From Streptomyces griseosporeus (GTDB lineage: Bacteria > Actinomycetota > Actinomycetes > Streptomycetales > Streptomycetaceae), in contig NZ_BNBR01000007.1 in assembly GCF_014656055.1 (NCBI RefSeq), positions 1 through 64,000 on the forward strand: a stretch of 64,000 bases of DNA, in the 5' to 3' direction. Below the pieces are notes generated by a model. The model saw nothing but the letters and a program-made list of their open reading frames with translations, searched no databases and was not told where the DNA came from. Position 1 is the first letter of the stretch. The number at the start of each line of letters is the position of its first letter. A program made the position numbers and the translations under genes. Shown here one piece after another: positions 1 through 8,111 of the stretch.

Positions 1-64
1 TAAGCCTCACAGCGCCGATGGTACTGCAGGGGGGACCCTGTGGGAGAGTAGGACGCCGCCGAAC
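1..64 (+). rRNA. rrf: 5S ribosomal RNA, 3' part
   Basis: The window opens inside a 5S rRNA gene. The run TACTGCAGGGGGGACCCTGT, followed by GGGAGAGTAGGACGCCGCC, is the conserved 3' half of actinobacterial 5S rRNA, and the gene ends near GCCGCCGAAC. About half the molecule lies upstream of the window. It is presumably the last gene of a 16S-23S-5S operon read on the plus strand, because a strong terminator follows ten bases later. Confidence 0.93.
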
Positions 65-73
65 AATCTTTGG

Positions 74-126
74 AAGGACCCCTGGTCACCAGCGTTCAGC
101 TGGGACCAGGGGTCCTTTTCTTTTTA
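74..126 (+). terminator. Intrinsic terminator of the rRNA operon
   Basis: A perfect 14-bp inverted repeat (arms at 74-87 and 104-117, AAGGACCCCTGGTC and its complement) is followed by an almost pure T tract at 116-126. This is a canonical Rho-independent terminator directly after 5S rRNA. A TACAAT hexamer at 125-130, inside the T tract, could act as a -10 box for the next gene, but no convincing -35 accompanies it. Confidence 0.93.
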
Positions 127-158
127 CAATGCTTGCGGTACCGAAGACAGGAGTCACC

Positions 159-1856
159 ATGTCCACCAACTCTCCCGACGACCGACCGGAGCGCGACCAG
201 CGTCGACGGGACAGTGGGAACCGCGGCGAGCGTGGCGGCTTCCGACGCGGCAACGACCGTCGGGACAGCGGCGGCGACCGTGGTGGGTTCCGTGGACGTG
301 ACGACCGTGGCGGGTACGGCCGGCGCGATGACCGTCGCGATGACCGGCGTGGGGACGACCGGCGCGACGATCGTGGCGGGTTCCGTCGCGACGACCGCCG
401 TGACGACCGTCGGGATGACCGCCGTGACGACCGGCGCGACGACCGTGGTGGGTTCCGTCGCGACGACCGCGGTGACCGGCCCACCTTCCGCCGTGACAAC
501 GACCGTCGTGACAACGACCGCCGTGACAACGACCGTCGGGACAGCGGCGGTGACCGCGGTGGATTCCGGGGCCGTGACGACCGCGGTGGCTTCCGTGGGC
601 GCGACGAGCGTGGCGGCGGGTACGGCCGGCGCGACGACCGCGGCGGATTCCGCCGCGATGATCGCCGTGACGAGCGTCGGGACGACCGGCGCGATGACCG
701 TGGCGGGTTCCGCCGTGACGACCGTCGCGATGACCGTCGCGATGACCGTGGTGGGTTCCGCCGTGACGACCGTCGGGATGACCGCCGTGACGACCGGCGC
801 GACGACCGCGACCGCGGGTTCCGTCGGGACGACCGGCGTGACGACCGTCGGGATGACCGCCGCGACGACCGGCGCAGTGACGAGCGTTCCGAGCGCGGTG
901 GGTTCCGTGGGCGGGACGACCACCGTGGTGGTGAGCGCGGTGGATTCCGCGGGCGCGATGACCGTGGTGGCCGCCCCGGTGGCTTCCGCGGGCGCGATGA
1001 CCGCGGTGGGCGGCCCGGTGGGTTCCGTGGGCGGGACGACCGCCGTGACGACCGTCGGGACGACCGGCGCGGTGGCGGGCGGTTCCGGGACGAGCGGGAC
1101 CGCGACCGCGAGCCGATCAAGCGGCTGCCGATCCCCGAGGACGTCACGGGCGACGAGATCGACAAGGACGTACGGCAGGAGCTGCAGAGCCTGCCCAAGA
1201 CGCTCGCCGAGGACGTCGCCAAGAACCTGGTGATGGTCGCGCGGCTGATCGACGAGGACCCCGAGGGTGCCTACGGCTACTCGCGGGTGGCGCTGCGGCT
1301 GGCGTCGCGTGTGGCCGCCGTACGCGAGGCGGCCGGGTTCGCGGCGTACGCGACCCAGAAGTACAGCGAGGCGCTCGCCGAGTTCCGGGCGGCGCGGCGG
1401 ATGACCGGCAGCGCGGAGCTGTGGCCCGTCATGGCCGACTGCGAGCGTGGGCTCGGACGGCCGGAGAAGGCGCTGGACATGGCCGGTGCGCCTGAGGTGC
1501 ACAAGCTGGACAAGGCCGGCCAGGTCGAGATGCGGCTCGTCGCCGCCGGTGCCCGGCGGGACATGGGGCAGCTGGACGCGGCCATCGTGACCCTGCAGAG
1601 CCCCGAGCTGGCGTCCAACGCGGTGCAGCCGTGGACCGCGCGGCTGCGGTACGCGTACGCGGACGCGCTGCTGGCCGCCGGGCGGCGGGGCGAGGCCCGG
1701 GAGTGGTTCGCCAAGGCCGTCGAGGCCGACCGGGACGGCAGCACCGACGCCTCCGACCGGCTCGCCGAGCTGGACGGGGTGGAGTTCGTCGACGCGCTGG
1801 ACGAGAGCCAGGCGGACGAGACCGCCGGTGACGCGGACGCGAAGGACGACGACTGA
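159..1856 (+). CDS. RDD/RGG-repeat protein with TPR-like C-terminal domain
   Basis: A 565-residue protein in two parts. Residues about 22-317 are low complexity, made almost only of Arg, Asp, Gly and Phe in units such as RRDDRRDD, GGFRRDD and GGFRGRDD. The C-terminal ~240 residues are ordinary and helical (ELQSLPKTLAEDVAKNL onward, with A/G-rich helix pairs such as YSEALAEFRAARRMTG and GRRGEAREWFAKAVEAD), resembling tetratricopeptide repeats, and end in an acidic tail. The ATG at 159 is chosen over farther starts because AGGAG at 149-153 sits five bases before it. Arg/Gly/Phe-rich disordered tracts of this kind often bind RNA or drive condensation; that role, and any link to the rRNA operon just upstream, is inference. 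Function unknown. Confidence 0.85.
   Translation: MSTNSPDDRPERDQRRRDSGNRGERGGFRRGNDRRDSGGDRGGFRGRDDRGGYGRRDDRRDDRRGDDRRDDRGGFRRDDRRDDRRDDRRDDRRDDRGGFRRDDRGDRPTFRRDNDRRDNDRRDNDRRDSGGDRGGFRGRDDRGGFRGRDERGGGYGRRDDRGGFRRDDRRDERRDDRRDDRGGFRRDDRRDDRRDDRGGFRRDDRRDDRRDDRRDDRDRGFRRDDRRDDRRDDRRDDRRSDERSERGGFRGRDDHRGGERGGFRGRDDRGGRPGGFRGRDDRGGRPGGFRGRDDRRDDRRDDRRGGGRFRDERDRDREPIKRLPIPEDVTGDEIDKDVRQELQSLPKTLAEDVAKNLVMVARLIDEDPEGAYGYSRVALRLASRVAAVREAAGFAAYATQKYSEALAEFRAARRMTGSAELWPVMADCERGLGRPEKALDMAGAPEVHKLDKAGQVEMRLVAAGARRDMGQLDAAIVTLQSPELASNAVQPWTARLRYAYADALLAAGRRGEAREWFAKAVEADRDGSTDASDRLAELDGVEFVDALDESQADETAGDADAKDDD
222..1109 (+). repeat. Coding tandem repeats (RDD/GGFR units)
   Basis: About 890 bp of degenerate tandem repeats built on CGCGACGACCG- and GGCGGGTTCCG-like units encode the low-complexity half of the protein. 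The periodicity also keeps two other frames open on each strand, producing long spurious ORFs rich in Thr/Val/Ala or Arg/Ser/Pro. Such tracts are prone to slippage and unequal recombination, so repeat number should vary between strains. Confidence 0.85.
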
Positions 1857-1878
1857 CCTGGGTGTCGGAGCGTGAGTG

Positions 1879-1910
1879 AGGGGCGGGATCCCGGTGGGGG
1901 TCCCGCCCCT
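1879..1910. terminator. Bidirectional hairpin between convergent genes
   Basis: A perfect 10-bp inverted repeat (AGGGGCGGGA at 1879-1888, its complement at 1901-1910) with a 12-base loop lies between the stop of the RDD-repeat gene and the stop of the minus-strand DUF1015 gene. Its position suits a shared terminator, although T tracts are short on both sides. Confidence 0.7.
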
Positions 1911-1917
1911 TACTCGT

Positions 1918-3210
1918 TCACAGCTCCAGCGCGCGCAGGACCAGGCCCGAGGCCGGCTTCGGGCCGAACGACGTGGACTTGCGGGGCATGGTGACGCCCT
2001 GGCGGGCCAGGTCGCGGACGACCTCCTCGCGCACCGGGTGCAGGAGGACGGCCGTACCGCCGTCGCGCTCGGCCTTGGCGACCGTGGCGGCCGTGTCGTG
2101 GATGTAGGCGATGCGGGTCGGGTCGTCCTCGGGGATGTGCCAGACGTGGTCGAGGAGCGTGGCGTGCAGGACCGTCGCGTCGAGGGTGCGCCAGGCCGCG
2201 GGGCGGTCGGCGGGGACCGTGCGGGCCAGCAGGTCCGGGTCGGGGCGGTCGACGAGGTGGAAGGCGCCGTCGCCGGCCAGCAGGAAGGCGTTGCCCGCGC
2301 AGGCCGCGTCGGCCAGTGCCGCCAGGGCCTCCGGGAGCGGGACCTCCAGGCGCTCCACGTGGAACAGGCCGCGCAGGGCGGCGACGGCGTCCGGTACCGG
2401 CAGGCCGTGCAGGAGGCGGTGGATGGCGCGGACGCGCAGCGGGTAGCGGGCGGTGTCGACGAGGAGGACCAGGCCGTAGTCCCAGGGGCTGGGCGAGGGG
2501 TGCTCCGCGCGCAGGCGGCGGTAGGTGGCCCAGCGGTGGTGGCCGTCGGCGATGAGGGCCTGGCAGCCGGACAGTTCGGCCTGGACGCGGGCCACGTCGG
2601 CGGGGTCGGTGATGGCCCACAGGCGGTGGCTGAAGCCGTCCTCCGTGGTCGTGGCCAGCAGCGGGGGCCGGTCGGCGGTGCGCTCCACCAGCTTGGTCGT
2701 GGCCGCCGTGCCGCCGTCGCCGCGGTAGGTCAGCAGCAGCGGTTCGAGGTTGGCGGAGGTGGCGCGCATCAGGGCGGCGCGGTCGGCGACCACGTGCGGC
2801 ATGACGTCCTCGTGCGGCAGGACCACGCCGTCGGAGGGGTCGGAGACGCGCAGGGCGCCGATGATGCCGCGCTGGAGCAGGCCGTTGCCGTCGCGTTGCT
2901 CGTAGACGTACAGGCCCGGGTCCGGGTCGGTGGTGAGGATGCCCTCGGCGAGCCAGCGGCGCAGGGTGTCGGCGGCCTGCTCGGTGCGGGCGGTGGGGGT
3001 GCCGGCCTGCGGCAGGATGAGGCGGACGATGTTGTGCGGGTCGGCGGCCTGAAGGTGGTGCAGGCCGTCGGGGCGGACGACGACGTCGTACGGCGGGGAC
3101 GTCACGGCGGCCAGGCTGCCGACCCGGTCGGGGTCGTAGCGCAGGCCTCGGAACGGGGTGAGTTCCAGGCCCCGGGGCGCCGTTGCTTCCGAGTGACCTG
3201 CAGTGTTCAT
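1918..3210 (-). CDS. DUF1015 family protein
   Basis: A 430-residue protein that fits the DUF1015 family: an N-terminal LTPFRGLRYDP block, then the family's SPPYDVV signature, PHNIVRLILP, an internal HEDVMP and a C-terminal GVTMPRKSTSFGPKP block near the end. Homologues are widespread in bacteria and occasionally called SerR or kinase-like, but no enzymatic role is established that I can support. It is soluble, with no signal peptide or membrane segment. It stands alone on the minus strand, convergent with the repeat-protein gene and divergent from the HAD phosphatase across 82 bp. Confidence 0.85.
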   Translation of the reverse strand: MNTAGHSEATAPRGLELTPFRGLRYDPDRVGSLAAVTSPPYDVVVRPDGLHHLQAADPHNIVRLILPQAGTPTARTEQAADTLRRWLAEGILTTDPDPGLYVYEQRDGNGLLQRGIIGALRVSDPSDGVVLPHEDVMPHVVADRAALMRATSANLEPLLLTYRGDGGTAATTKLVERTADRPPLLATTTEDGFSHRLWAITDPADVARVQAELSGCQALIADGHHRWATYRRLRAEHPSPSPWDYGLVLLVDTARYPLRVRAIHRLLHGLPVPDAVAALRGLFHVERLEVPLPEALAALADAACAGNAFLLAGDGAFHLVDRPDPDLLARTVPADRPAAWRTLDATVLHATLLDHVWHIPEDDPTRIAYIHDTAATVAKAERDGGTAVLLHPVREEVVRDLARQGVTMPRKSTSFGPKPASGLVLRALEL

Positions 3211-3292
3211 CCCGGCATCGTACGTGTCACACCGCTGTCAGTGGCATGGGGGATGATCGGGGGAAAGGCGAGCGGACGAGGAGCGATGCGGA

Positions 3293-4318
3293 ATGAGCCA
3301 GAGCGTCAGGACGAGGCCCGAGGGCAGTGGGCAGGCCCTGAGCGAGGCGTACGACACGGCGCTGCTCGACCTGGACGGGGTGGTGTACGCGGGCGGTCAC
3401 GCGATCACGCACGCCGTGGAGTCGCTCGCCACCGCCCGGGAGGGCGGCATGCATCTCGCGTACGTCACCAACAACGCGCTGCGGACGCCGGACGCGGTGG
3501 CCGCGCATCTGACCGAGCTGGGGATACCGGCCGCGGCGGACGACGTCATCACCTCGGCGCAGGCGGTGTCCCGGCTGATCGCCGAGCAGGTGCCGGCCGG
3601 GTCGCGGGTGCTGGTGATCGGCGGTGAGGGGCTGCGGGTCGCGCTGCGGGAGCGGGGGCTGGAGCCGGTGGAGTCGGCCGACGACGATCCGGCGGCCGTC
3701 GTGCAGGGGTTCGGCGGCCCGGACCTGCCCTGGGGGCGGTTCGCGGAGGCCAGTTACGCCGTCGCGCGCGGGGTGCCGTGGTTCGCGTCCAACACCGACC
3801 TGACGATCCCGAGCGGGCGGGGCATCGCGCCGGGCAACGGCGCGGCGGTGGAGGTCGTGCGGATCGCGACCGGTGCGGAGCCGCAGGTGGCGGGCAAGCC
3901 GCTGCCTCCCATGCACCGGGAGACCATCCTGCGGACGGGGGCGCAGCGGCCGCTGGTGGTGGGGGACCGGCTGGACACGGACATCGAGGGCGCGTTCAAC
4001 GGCGGCGTGGACTCGCTGCTCGTGCTGACCGGTGTGACCGACGGTGCGCAGCTGCTGGCCGCGCCGCCGCAGCACCGGCCGACGTATGTGGACGCGGATC
4101 TGCGGGGGTTGCTCAGCGGGCAGCCGGAGGTCGTCGCGGAGGGCGCGGGTTTCCGGTGCGGCGGCTGGACGGCGACGGCCGGGGAGCGGCTGGAACTCGA
4201 CGGTGACGGGGAGGCCTTGGACGGGCTGCGGGCGCTGTGCGCGGCGGCGTGGACGGCGGCCGGTGAGGGCGCGTGCGCGCTGGACGGGGGGAAGGCGCTG
4301 GCGCGGCTGGGGCTGTGA
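3293..4318 (+). CDS. HAD-superfamily phosphatase (NagD-like)
   Basis: A 341-residue haloacid-dehalogenase hydrolase. Motif I is DLDGVVYAG at residues 26-34 with the nucleophile and acid Asp pair, motif II is the Thr in YVTNNALRTP near 60, and motif III/IV is VVGDRLDTDIEGAFNGG around 220-235. The cap between them matches the type IIA (NagD/4-nitrophenylphosphatase) layout, so the likely reaction is phosphate-ester hydrolysis on a small sugar or nucleotide phosphate; the substrate is unknown. The C-terminal ~60 residues are an Ala/Gly-rich extension. GAGGAG about 12 bases before the ATG serves as ribosome site. Confidence 0.85.
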   Translation: MSQSVRTRPEGSGQALSEAYDTALLDLDGVVYAGGHAITHAVESLATAREGGMHLAYVTNNALRTPDAVAAHLTELGIPAAADDVITSAQAVSRLIAEQVPAGSRVLVIGGEGLRVALRERGLEPVESADDDPAAVVQGFGGPDLPWGRFAEASYAVARGVPWFASNTDLTIPSGRGIAPGNGAAVEVVRIATGAEPQVAGKPLPPMHRETILRTGAQRPLVVGDRLDTDIEGAFNGGVDSLLVLTGVTDGAQLLAAPPQHRPTYVDADLRGLLSGQPEVVAEGAGFRCGGWTATAGERLELDGDGEALDGLRALCAAAWTAAGEGACALDGGKALARLGL

Positions 4319-4386
4319 GGCGCGGCGGCCGCGGGTGTACTGGGGCCGGCGGTCGGTGCTCTTCCGCACGCGATCGTGAGCCGAGA

Positions 4387-4405
4387 GCAGGGTAGGCTAA
4401 CCTAA
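4387..4405. promoter_or_regulatory. Iron box (DmdR/IdeR-type operator)
   Basis: The 19-mer GCAGGGTAGGCTAACCTAA matches the actinobacterial iron box TTAGGTTAGGCTAACCTAA at 16 of 19 positions. It ends five bases before the GTG of the first permease, so it must overlap the promoter. A possible -10 box, TAACCT at 4398-4403, lies inside it. Fe(II)-bound DmdR/IdeR repressor at this site would shut off the importer when iron is plentiful; the repressor assignment rests on the known family consensus. Confidence 0.85.
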
Positions 4406-4409
4406 CTGC

Positions 4410-5453
4410 GTGTTGGTCGACAGTCCTCCCGAACAGCGCGCGGACGCCGCTTCCGCGCCCCCGGCCCGCCGGGCGATACGCCCGCTCGGGCTGCTCGTCG
4501 CCGTGGCGGTCCTGGCCGCCGTGGTGGTGGCGAGCATCGCGATCGGCGCGCGGCAGCTCTCCCTGGAACAGGTCTGGCACGGGCTGTTCCAGGCCACGGG
4601 GACGTACGGCGACACGGTGGTCGACGACCGGTTGGCCCGGACCCTGCTCGGGCTGCTCGCCGGTGTCGCCCTCGGCCTGTCCGGGGCCGTGCTGCAGGCC
4701 CTGACGCGCAATCCGCTGGCCGACCCGGGACTGCTCGGCATCAACGCCGGCGCCTCCGCGGCGGTCGTCACGGCCATCACCTATCTCGGCGTCACCAGCC
4801 TGACGGGCTATGTGTGGTTCGCCTTCCTCGGGGCGGCCGTGGTGGGCGCGCTGGTCTGGTTCCTCGGTGGCAGCCGGGGCGCCACGCCCGTGCGGCTCGC
4901 CCTCGCCGGCACGGCGATCACCGCCGCGCTCTACGGCTTCGTCCAGGCCGTGATGATCATGGATGACGCGGCGCTGGGCAAGATGCGCTTCTGGACGGTG
5001 GGTTCGCTGAACACGGCGACCGACCTCACCCTGCGGCAGGTGCTGCCGTTCATCGCGGCCGGCACGCTGCTCTCCCTCGCGCTCGCCCGGCCGCTGAACG
5101 CCATGGCCATGGGCGACGACACCGCCAAGGCGCTCGGCGCCCATCTGGGCCGTACCCGGGCGCTGGCCATGCTCGCCGCCACCGTGCTGTGCGGGGCGGC
5201 CACCGCCGCGTGCGGGCCGATCATGTTCGTCGGGCTGATGGTGCCGCACGTCGTGCGCTCCTTCACCGGCCCCGACCTGCGCTGGATCCTGCCGTACGCG
5301 GCCGTCCTGTCGCCCGTGCTGCTGCTCGGCGCCGATGTGCTCGGCCGGGTCGTGGCGCGGCCCGCGGAGCTGCAGGTGGGCATCGTGACCGCGGTCCTCG
5401 GCGGGCCGGTCTTCATCTTCCTGGTACGACGGCGGAGGACGACCCAGCTGTGA
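4410..5453 (+). CDS. FecCD-type iron-siderophore ABC permease (first subunit)
   Basis: A 347-residue integral membrane protein with about nine to ten hydrophobic helices and the FecCD signatures ALTRNPLADPGLLGINAGAS and GPIMFVGLMVPHVVR. It forms half of the transmembrane channel of a ferric-siderophore importer. The GTG start at 4410 comes only five bases after an iron box and has no ribosome site, so the transcript is probably leaderless. It overlaps the second permease by four bases (GTGA), marking an operon permease-permease-ATPase. No binding-protein gene is present here; the receptor lipoprotein must be encoded elsewhere. Confidence 0.92.
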   Translation: MLVDSPPEQRADAASAPPARRAIRPLGLLVAVAVLAAVVVASIAIGARQLSLEQVWHGLFQATGTYGDTVVDDRLARTLLGLLAGVALGLSGAVLQALTRNPLADPGLLGINAGASAAVVTAITYLGVTSLTGYVWFAFLGAAVVGALVWFLGGSRGATPVRLALAGTAITAALYGFVQAVMIMDDAALGKMRFWTVGSLNTATDLTLRQVLPFIAAGTLLSLALARPLNAMAMGDDTAKALGAHLGRTRALAMLAATVLCGAATAACGPIMFVGLMVPHVVRSFTGPDLRWILPYAAVLSPVLLLGADVLGRVVARPAELQVGIVTAVLGGPVFIFLVRRRRTTQL

Positions 5454-6520
5454 AGACCGCACCGAAGAACGGCCGCCGGCCGGTCCGGGGCAGCCGTGCG
5501 CTGCGCACCCCCGGCGGGCTCTCTCTCCGGCTGGACGTCCGCGCCCTGGTCGTCGTCGCCCTGCTGCTGGTGGCCGCGCTCGCCGCGAGCGTCGTGCTGA
5601 TCGGCACCGGCGACTTCCCGATCCCGGCCGGGGACGTCGTACGGACCCTGCTCGGCGACGGCGACCCCGGGCAGGAGTTCATCGTCAACGAGCTGCGGCT
5701 GCCGCGGGTCCTGGTCGGGCTGCTGGTCGGCGCCTCGCTGGGGCTGGGCGGCGCGCTGTTCCAGTCGATCTCCCGCAACCCGCTGGGCAGCCCGGACGTG
5801 CTCGGACTCAGCCAGGGCTCCACGGCCGGCGCGCTCGTCGTGATCGTGCTGATGTCCGGCAGCGCCACCGAGGTCACCGTCGGCGCGCTGGTGGGCGGTC
5901 TGGCCACCGGCGCGGCGATCTACCTGCTCGCCTGGAAGCAGGGCGTGCACGGGTACCGGCTGGTCCTGGTCGGGATCGGCGTCAACGCGGTCGCCGTCGC
6001 CGTCAACGGCTATCTGCTCACCAAGGCCGACCTCGTCGACGCGGCCCGGGCCGTGGTGTGGATGACCGGCTCCCTCAACGGCCGCGGCTGGGAGCAGGTG
6101 TGGCCGCTGACCCTGCTGTGCGCGGTGCTCGTGCCGCTCGTCCTCGCCAACGCGCGCGGCCTGCGGATGATGGAGATGGGCGACGACCTGTCCCACGCGC
6201 TCGGCGTGCGCGTCGAGCGGGTGCGCGCGCTGCTGATGGTGGCCGCCGTGCTGCTGACCGCGGCCGCGACCGCCGCCGCCGGGCCCGTCGCCTTCGTCGC
6301 CCTGATCGCGCCCCAGCTCGCCCGGCGGCTGACCCGCTTGCCCGGCCCGAACCTGGTGCCGTCGCTGTGCATGGGCGCCACCCTCCTGGTCGCCGCCGAC
6401 TGGGCCTCCCAGCGCGCCTTCGGCGCCGACCAGCTGCCCGTCGGCGTCGTCACCGGCGTCGTCGGCGGCCTCTACCTGCTGTGGCTGCTGGTCGCCGAAC
6501 GCCGGGCGGGCCGGATATGA
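5450..6520 (+). CDS. FecCD-type iron-siderophore ABC permease (second subunit)
   Basis: A 356-residue membrane protein homologous to its neighbour, with the same family blocks SISRNPLGSPDVLGLSQGST and GPVAFVALIAPQLARRL and about nine to ten hydrophobic helices after a basic N-terminus. The GTG at 5450 overlaps the upstream stop (GTGA), and its own stop overlaps the ATPase start (ATGA), so the three genes should be translationally coupled. It pairs with the first permease to form the heterodimeric channel of an iron-siderophore importer and shares its iron regulation. Confidence 0.92.
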   Translation: MKTAPKNGRRPVRGSRALRTPGGLSLRLDVRALVVVALLLVAALAASVVLIGTGDFPIPAGDVVRTLLGDGDPGQEFIVNELRLPRVLVGLLVGASLGLGGALFQSISRNPLGSPDVLGLSQGSTAGALVVIVLMSGSATEVTVGALVGGLATGAAIYLLAWKQGVHGYRLVLVGIGVNAVAVAVNGYLLTKADLVDAARAVVWMTGSLNGRGWEQVWPLTLLCAVLVPLVLANARGLRMMEMGDDLSHALGVRVERVRALLMVAAVLLTAAATAAAGPVAFVALIAPQLARRLTRLPGPNLVPSLCMGATLLVAADWASQRAFGADQLPVGVVTGVVGGLYLLWLLVAERRAGRI

Positions 6521-7401
6521 GCGCCGCCCCCGCCGCCGGACCGCGCACGCCGAGCAGCCCGAGCGGACCGAACACCCCGAGGAGCACCGTGAACCGTCTG
6601 TCCGCCGAGGACGTCACCCTCGCCTACGACCAGCGCGTCATCGCCGAGCAGCTGTCGGTGGAGATCCCCGACCACTCCTTCACGGTGATCGTCGGCCCGA
6701 ACGCGTGCGGCAAGTCGACGCTGCTGCGGGCGCTGTCGCGGATGCTCAAGCCCAGCCAGGGCCGCGTGCTGCTCGACGGGCAGGTCATCCAGTCGATGCC
6801 CGCCAAGAAGGTCGCCCGCACGCTCGGGCTGCTGCCGCAGTCGTCGATCGCGCCGGACGGCATCACCGTCGCCGACCTCGTCGGCCGGGGCCGCTACCCG
6901 CACCAGGGCATCCTGCGCCAGTGGTCCGCCGAGGACGAGCGGGTCGTCGAGGAGTCGATGCGGCAGACCGGCGTCGCCGAACTGGCCGACCGGTACGTCG
7001 ACGAGTTGTCCGGCGGTCAGCGGCAGCGCGTGTGGATCGCGATGGCGCTCGCCCAGCAGACCCCGCTGCTGCTCCTCGACGAGCCGACCACCTACCTCGA
7101 CATCCAGCACCAGATCGACGTCCTCGACCTGTGCGCCGAGCTGCACGAGACACAGGGCCGCACCCTGGTCGCCGTCCTGCACGACCTCAACCACGCCGCC
7201 CGGTACGCCACGCACCTGATCGCCCTCAAGGCCGGCAAGGTCGTCGCTGAGGGCGCCCCGGCTGACATCGTCACCGCCGAGCTGGTGGAGGAGGTCTTCC
7301 ACCTGCGCTGCCAGATCATCGAAGACCCGGAGACGGGTACGCCGCTGGTGGTGCCGGCGGCACGCAAGGCGCGGGCGCGGACGGCCGCGGACGCCTCCTG
7401 A
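6517..7401 (+). CDS. Iron-siderophore ABC transporter ATPase (FecE/FepC type)
   Basis: A 294-residue ATPase that powers the two permeases. Walker A is GPNACGKST near residue 59, then a Q-loop glutamine in LLPQSSIAPDGITV, signature LSGGQRQRVWIAMAL near 163, Walker B LLLLDEPTTYLD and switch His in VAVLHDLNHAARYA. The ATG at 6517 overlaps the previous stop (ATGA). A GTG at 6589, with GAGGAG four bases before it, would remove a 24-residue Ser/Pro-rich leader and is a real alternative. The gene ends four bases before the convergent SCP2-like gene. Confidence 0.92.
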   Translation: MSAAPAAGPRTPSSPSGPNTPRSTVNRLSAEDVTLAYDQRVIAEQLSVEIPDHSFTVIVGPNACGKSTLLRALSRMLKPSQGRVLLDGQVIQSMPAKKVARTLGLLPQSSIAPDGITVADLVGRGRYPHQGILRQWSAEDERVVEESMRQTGVAELADRYVDELSGGQRQRVWIAMALAQQTPLLLLDEPTTYLDIQHQIDVLDLCAELHETQGRTLVAVLHDLNHAARYATHLIALKAGKVVAEGAPADIVTAELVEEVFHLRCQIIEDPETGTPLVVPAARKARARTAADAS

Positions 7402-7405
7402 GCCG

Positions 7406-7753
7406 CTACAGAAGCTTCCTGAGCCGGAGCAGGTCCCGCAGGCCCGCCTCCAGCCTCACCCGGCCCGAGCCCCACGCCCTGGCGAAGTGCAGCTCGCCGC
7501 CGACCAGCGCGACCAGGTCGTCCCCGGTCATCGCCAGCCGGATCTGCGCCCGCTCCGGCGGCGGCCCCTGGACGGTGTCGTCGACCCGGATCCGGCCGTC
7601 GGTCATCCGCCCGACGAAGGTGACGTCCAGGTCGGTGATGTGGCAGCTCACCGAGCGGTCCAGGGCGGCGGCCTCGCGGACGTCCCCCTGGGCGCGCTGC
7701 ATGCTGTCCGAAAGCTTGTCGAGTGCGGCGCGGCACTCCTCGATCGTGGCCAT
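7406..7753 (-). CDS. SCP2 sterol-carrier-like protein
   Basis: A 115-residue protein. The sequence has the sterol-carrier-protein-2 pattern: an N-terminal helix (MATIEECRAALDKLSD), a strand region VSCHITDLDVTFVGRMTDGRI, an acidic-to-hydrophobic segment IRLAMTGDDLVALVGGELHFARAW, and a terminal helix. Members bind lipophilic ligands or act as helper domains; nothing specific can be said of the ligand. It is divergent from the next small gene with only 42 bp between starts, a spacing that forces their promoters to overlap. Confidence 0.75.
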   Translation of the reverse strand: MATIEECRAALDKLSDSMQRAQGDVREAAALDRSVSCHITDLDVTFVGRMTDGRIRVDDTVQGPPPERAQIRLAMTGDDLVALVGGELHFARAWGSGRVRLEAGLRDLLRLRKLL

Positions 7754-7795
7754 CGCGATCGACGGTACCCCAGTGCTTCGATGTAGCGTCTGGGC

Positions 7796-8104
7796 ATGAG
7801 CGACACCGTGCCCGACGAGCAGGCGGCCCCGCACCCGGCGCCGGTCGGACCCGAGGACGACCCCGCCGCGCCCGCCCCGCTGGGCGTGCCCCGCACCCCC
7901 ACCGGGAACGCCGACGTCGACGCCGCCCTGGAGCGGCTCGGCGACGCCGACCACCTCGCCACCGACGGACACGTGGAGGTGTACGAGGATGTACACCGGG
8001 GGCTGCGTGACGCGCTGACCGCGCTCGACGCCCGCCCGGGACCTCCGGCGCCCCCGTCGTCGTACCCGACGGCGTCCCCGTCGTCGTACCAGAGCAGGAG
8101 CTGA
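7796..8104 (+). CDS. Small conserved protein upstream of tlyA, function unknown
   Basis: A 102-residue acidic, proline-rich protein. Its middle (GNADVDAALERLGDADHLATDGHVEVYEDVHRGL, residues ~37-71) reads as a short helical hairpin, flanked by disordered Pro/Ala/Ser tails. I recognise it only as a protein that commonly sits before tlyA in Streptomyces. It ends seven bases before the tlyA start, so the two are co-transcribed. A TAGCGT hexamer a few bases before the ATG suggests a near-leaderless transcript. Confidence 0.65.
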   Translation: MSDTVPDEQAAPHPAPVGPEDDPAAPAPLGVPRTPTGNADVDAALERLGDADHLATDGHVEVYEDVHRGLRDALTALDARPGPPAPPSSYPTASPSSYQSRS

Positions 8105-8111
8105 ACCGAAC

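Noticed and set aside
86..1502. Long antisense and alternate-frame ORFs (up to 468 residues) across the first gene
   Set aside because: They arise from the periodic RDD/GGFR coding repeats, are made of Val/Thr/Ala or Arg/Ser/Pro strings, and have no domain or ribosome site.
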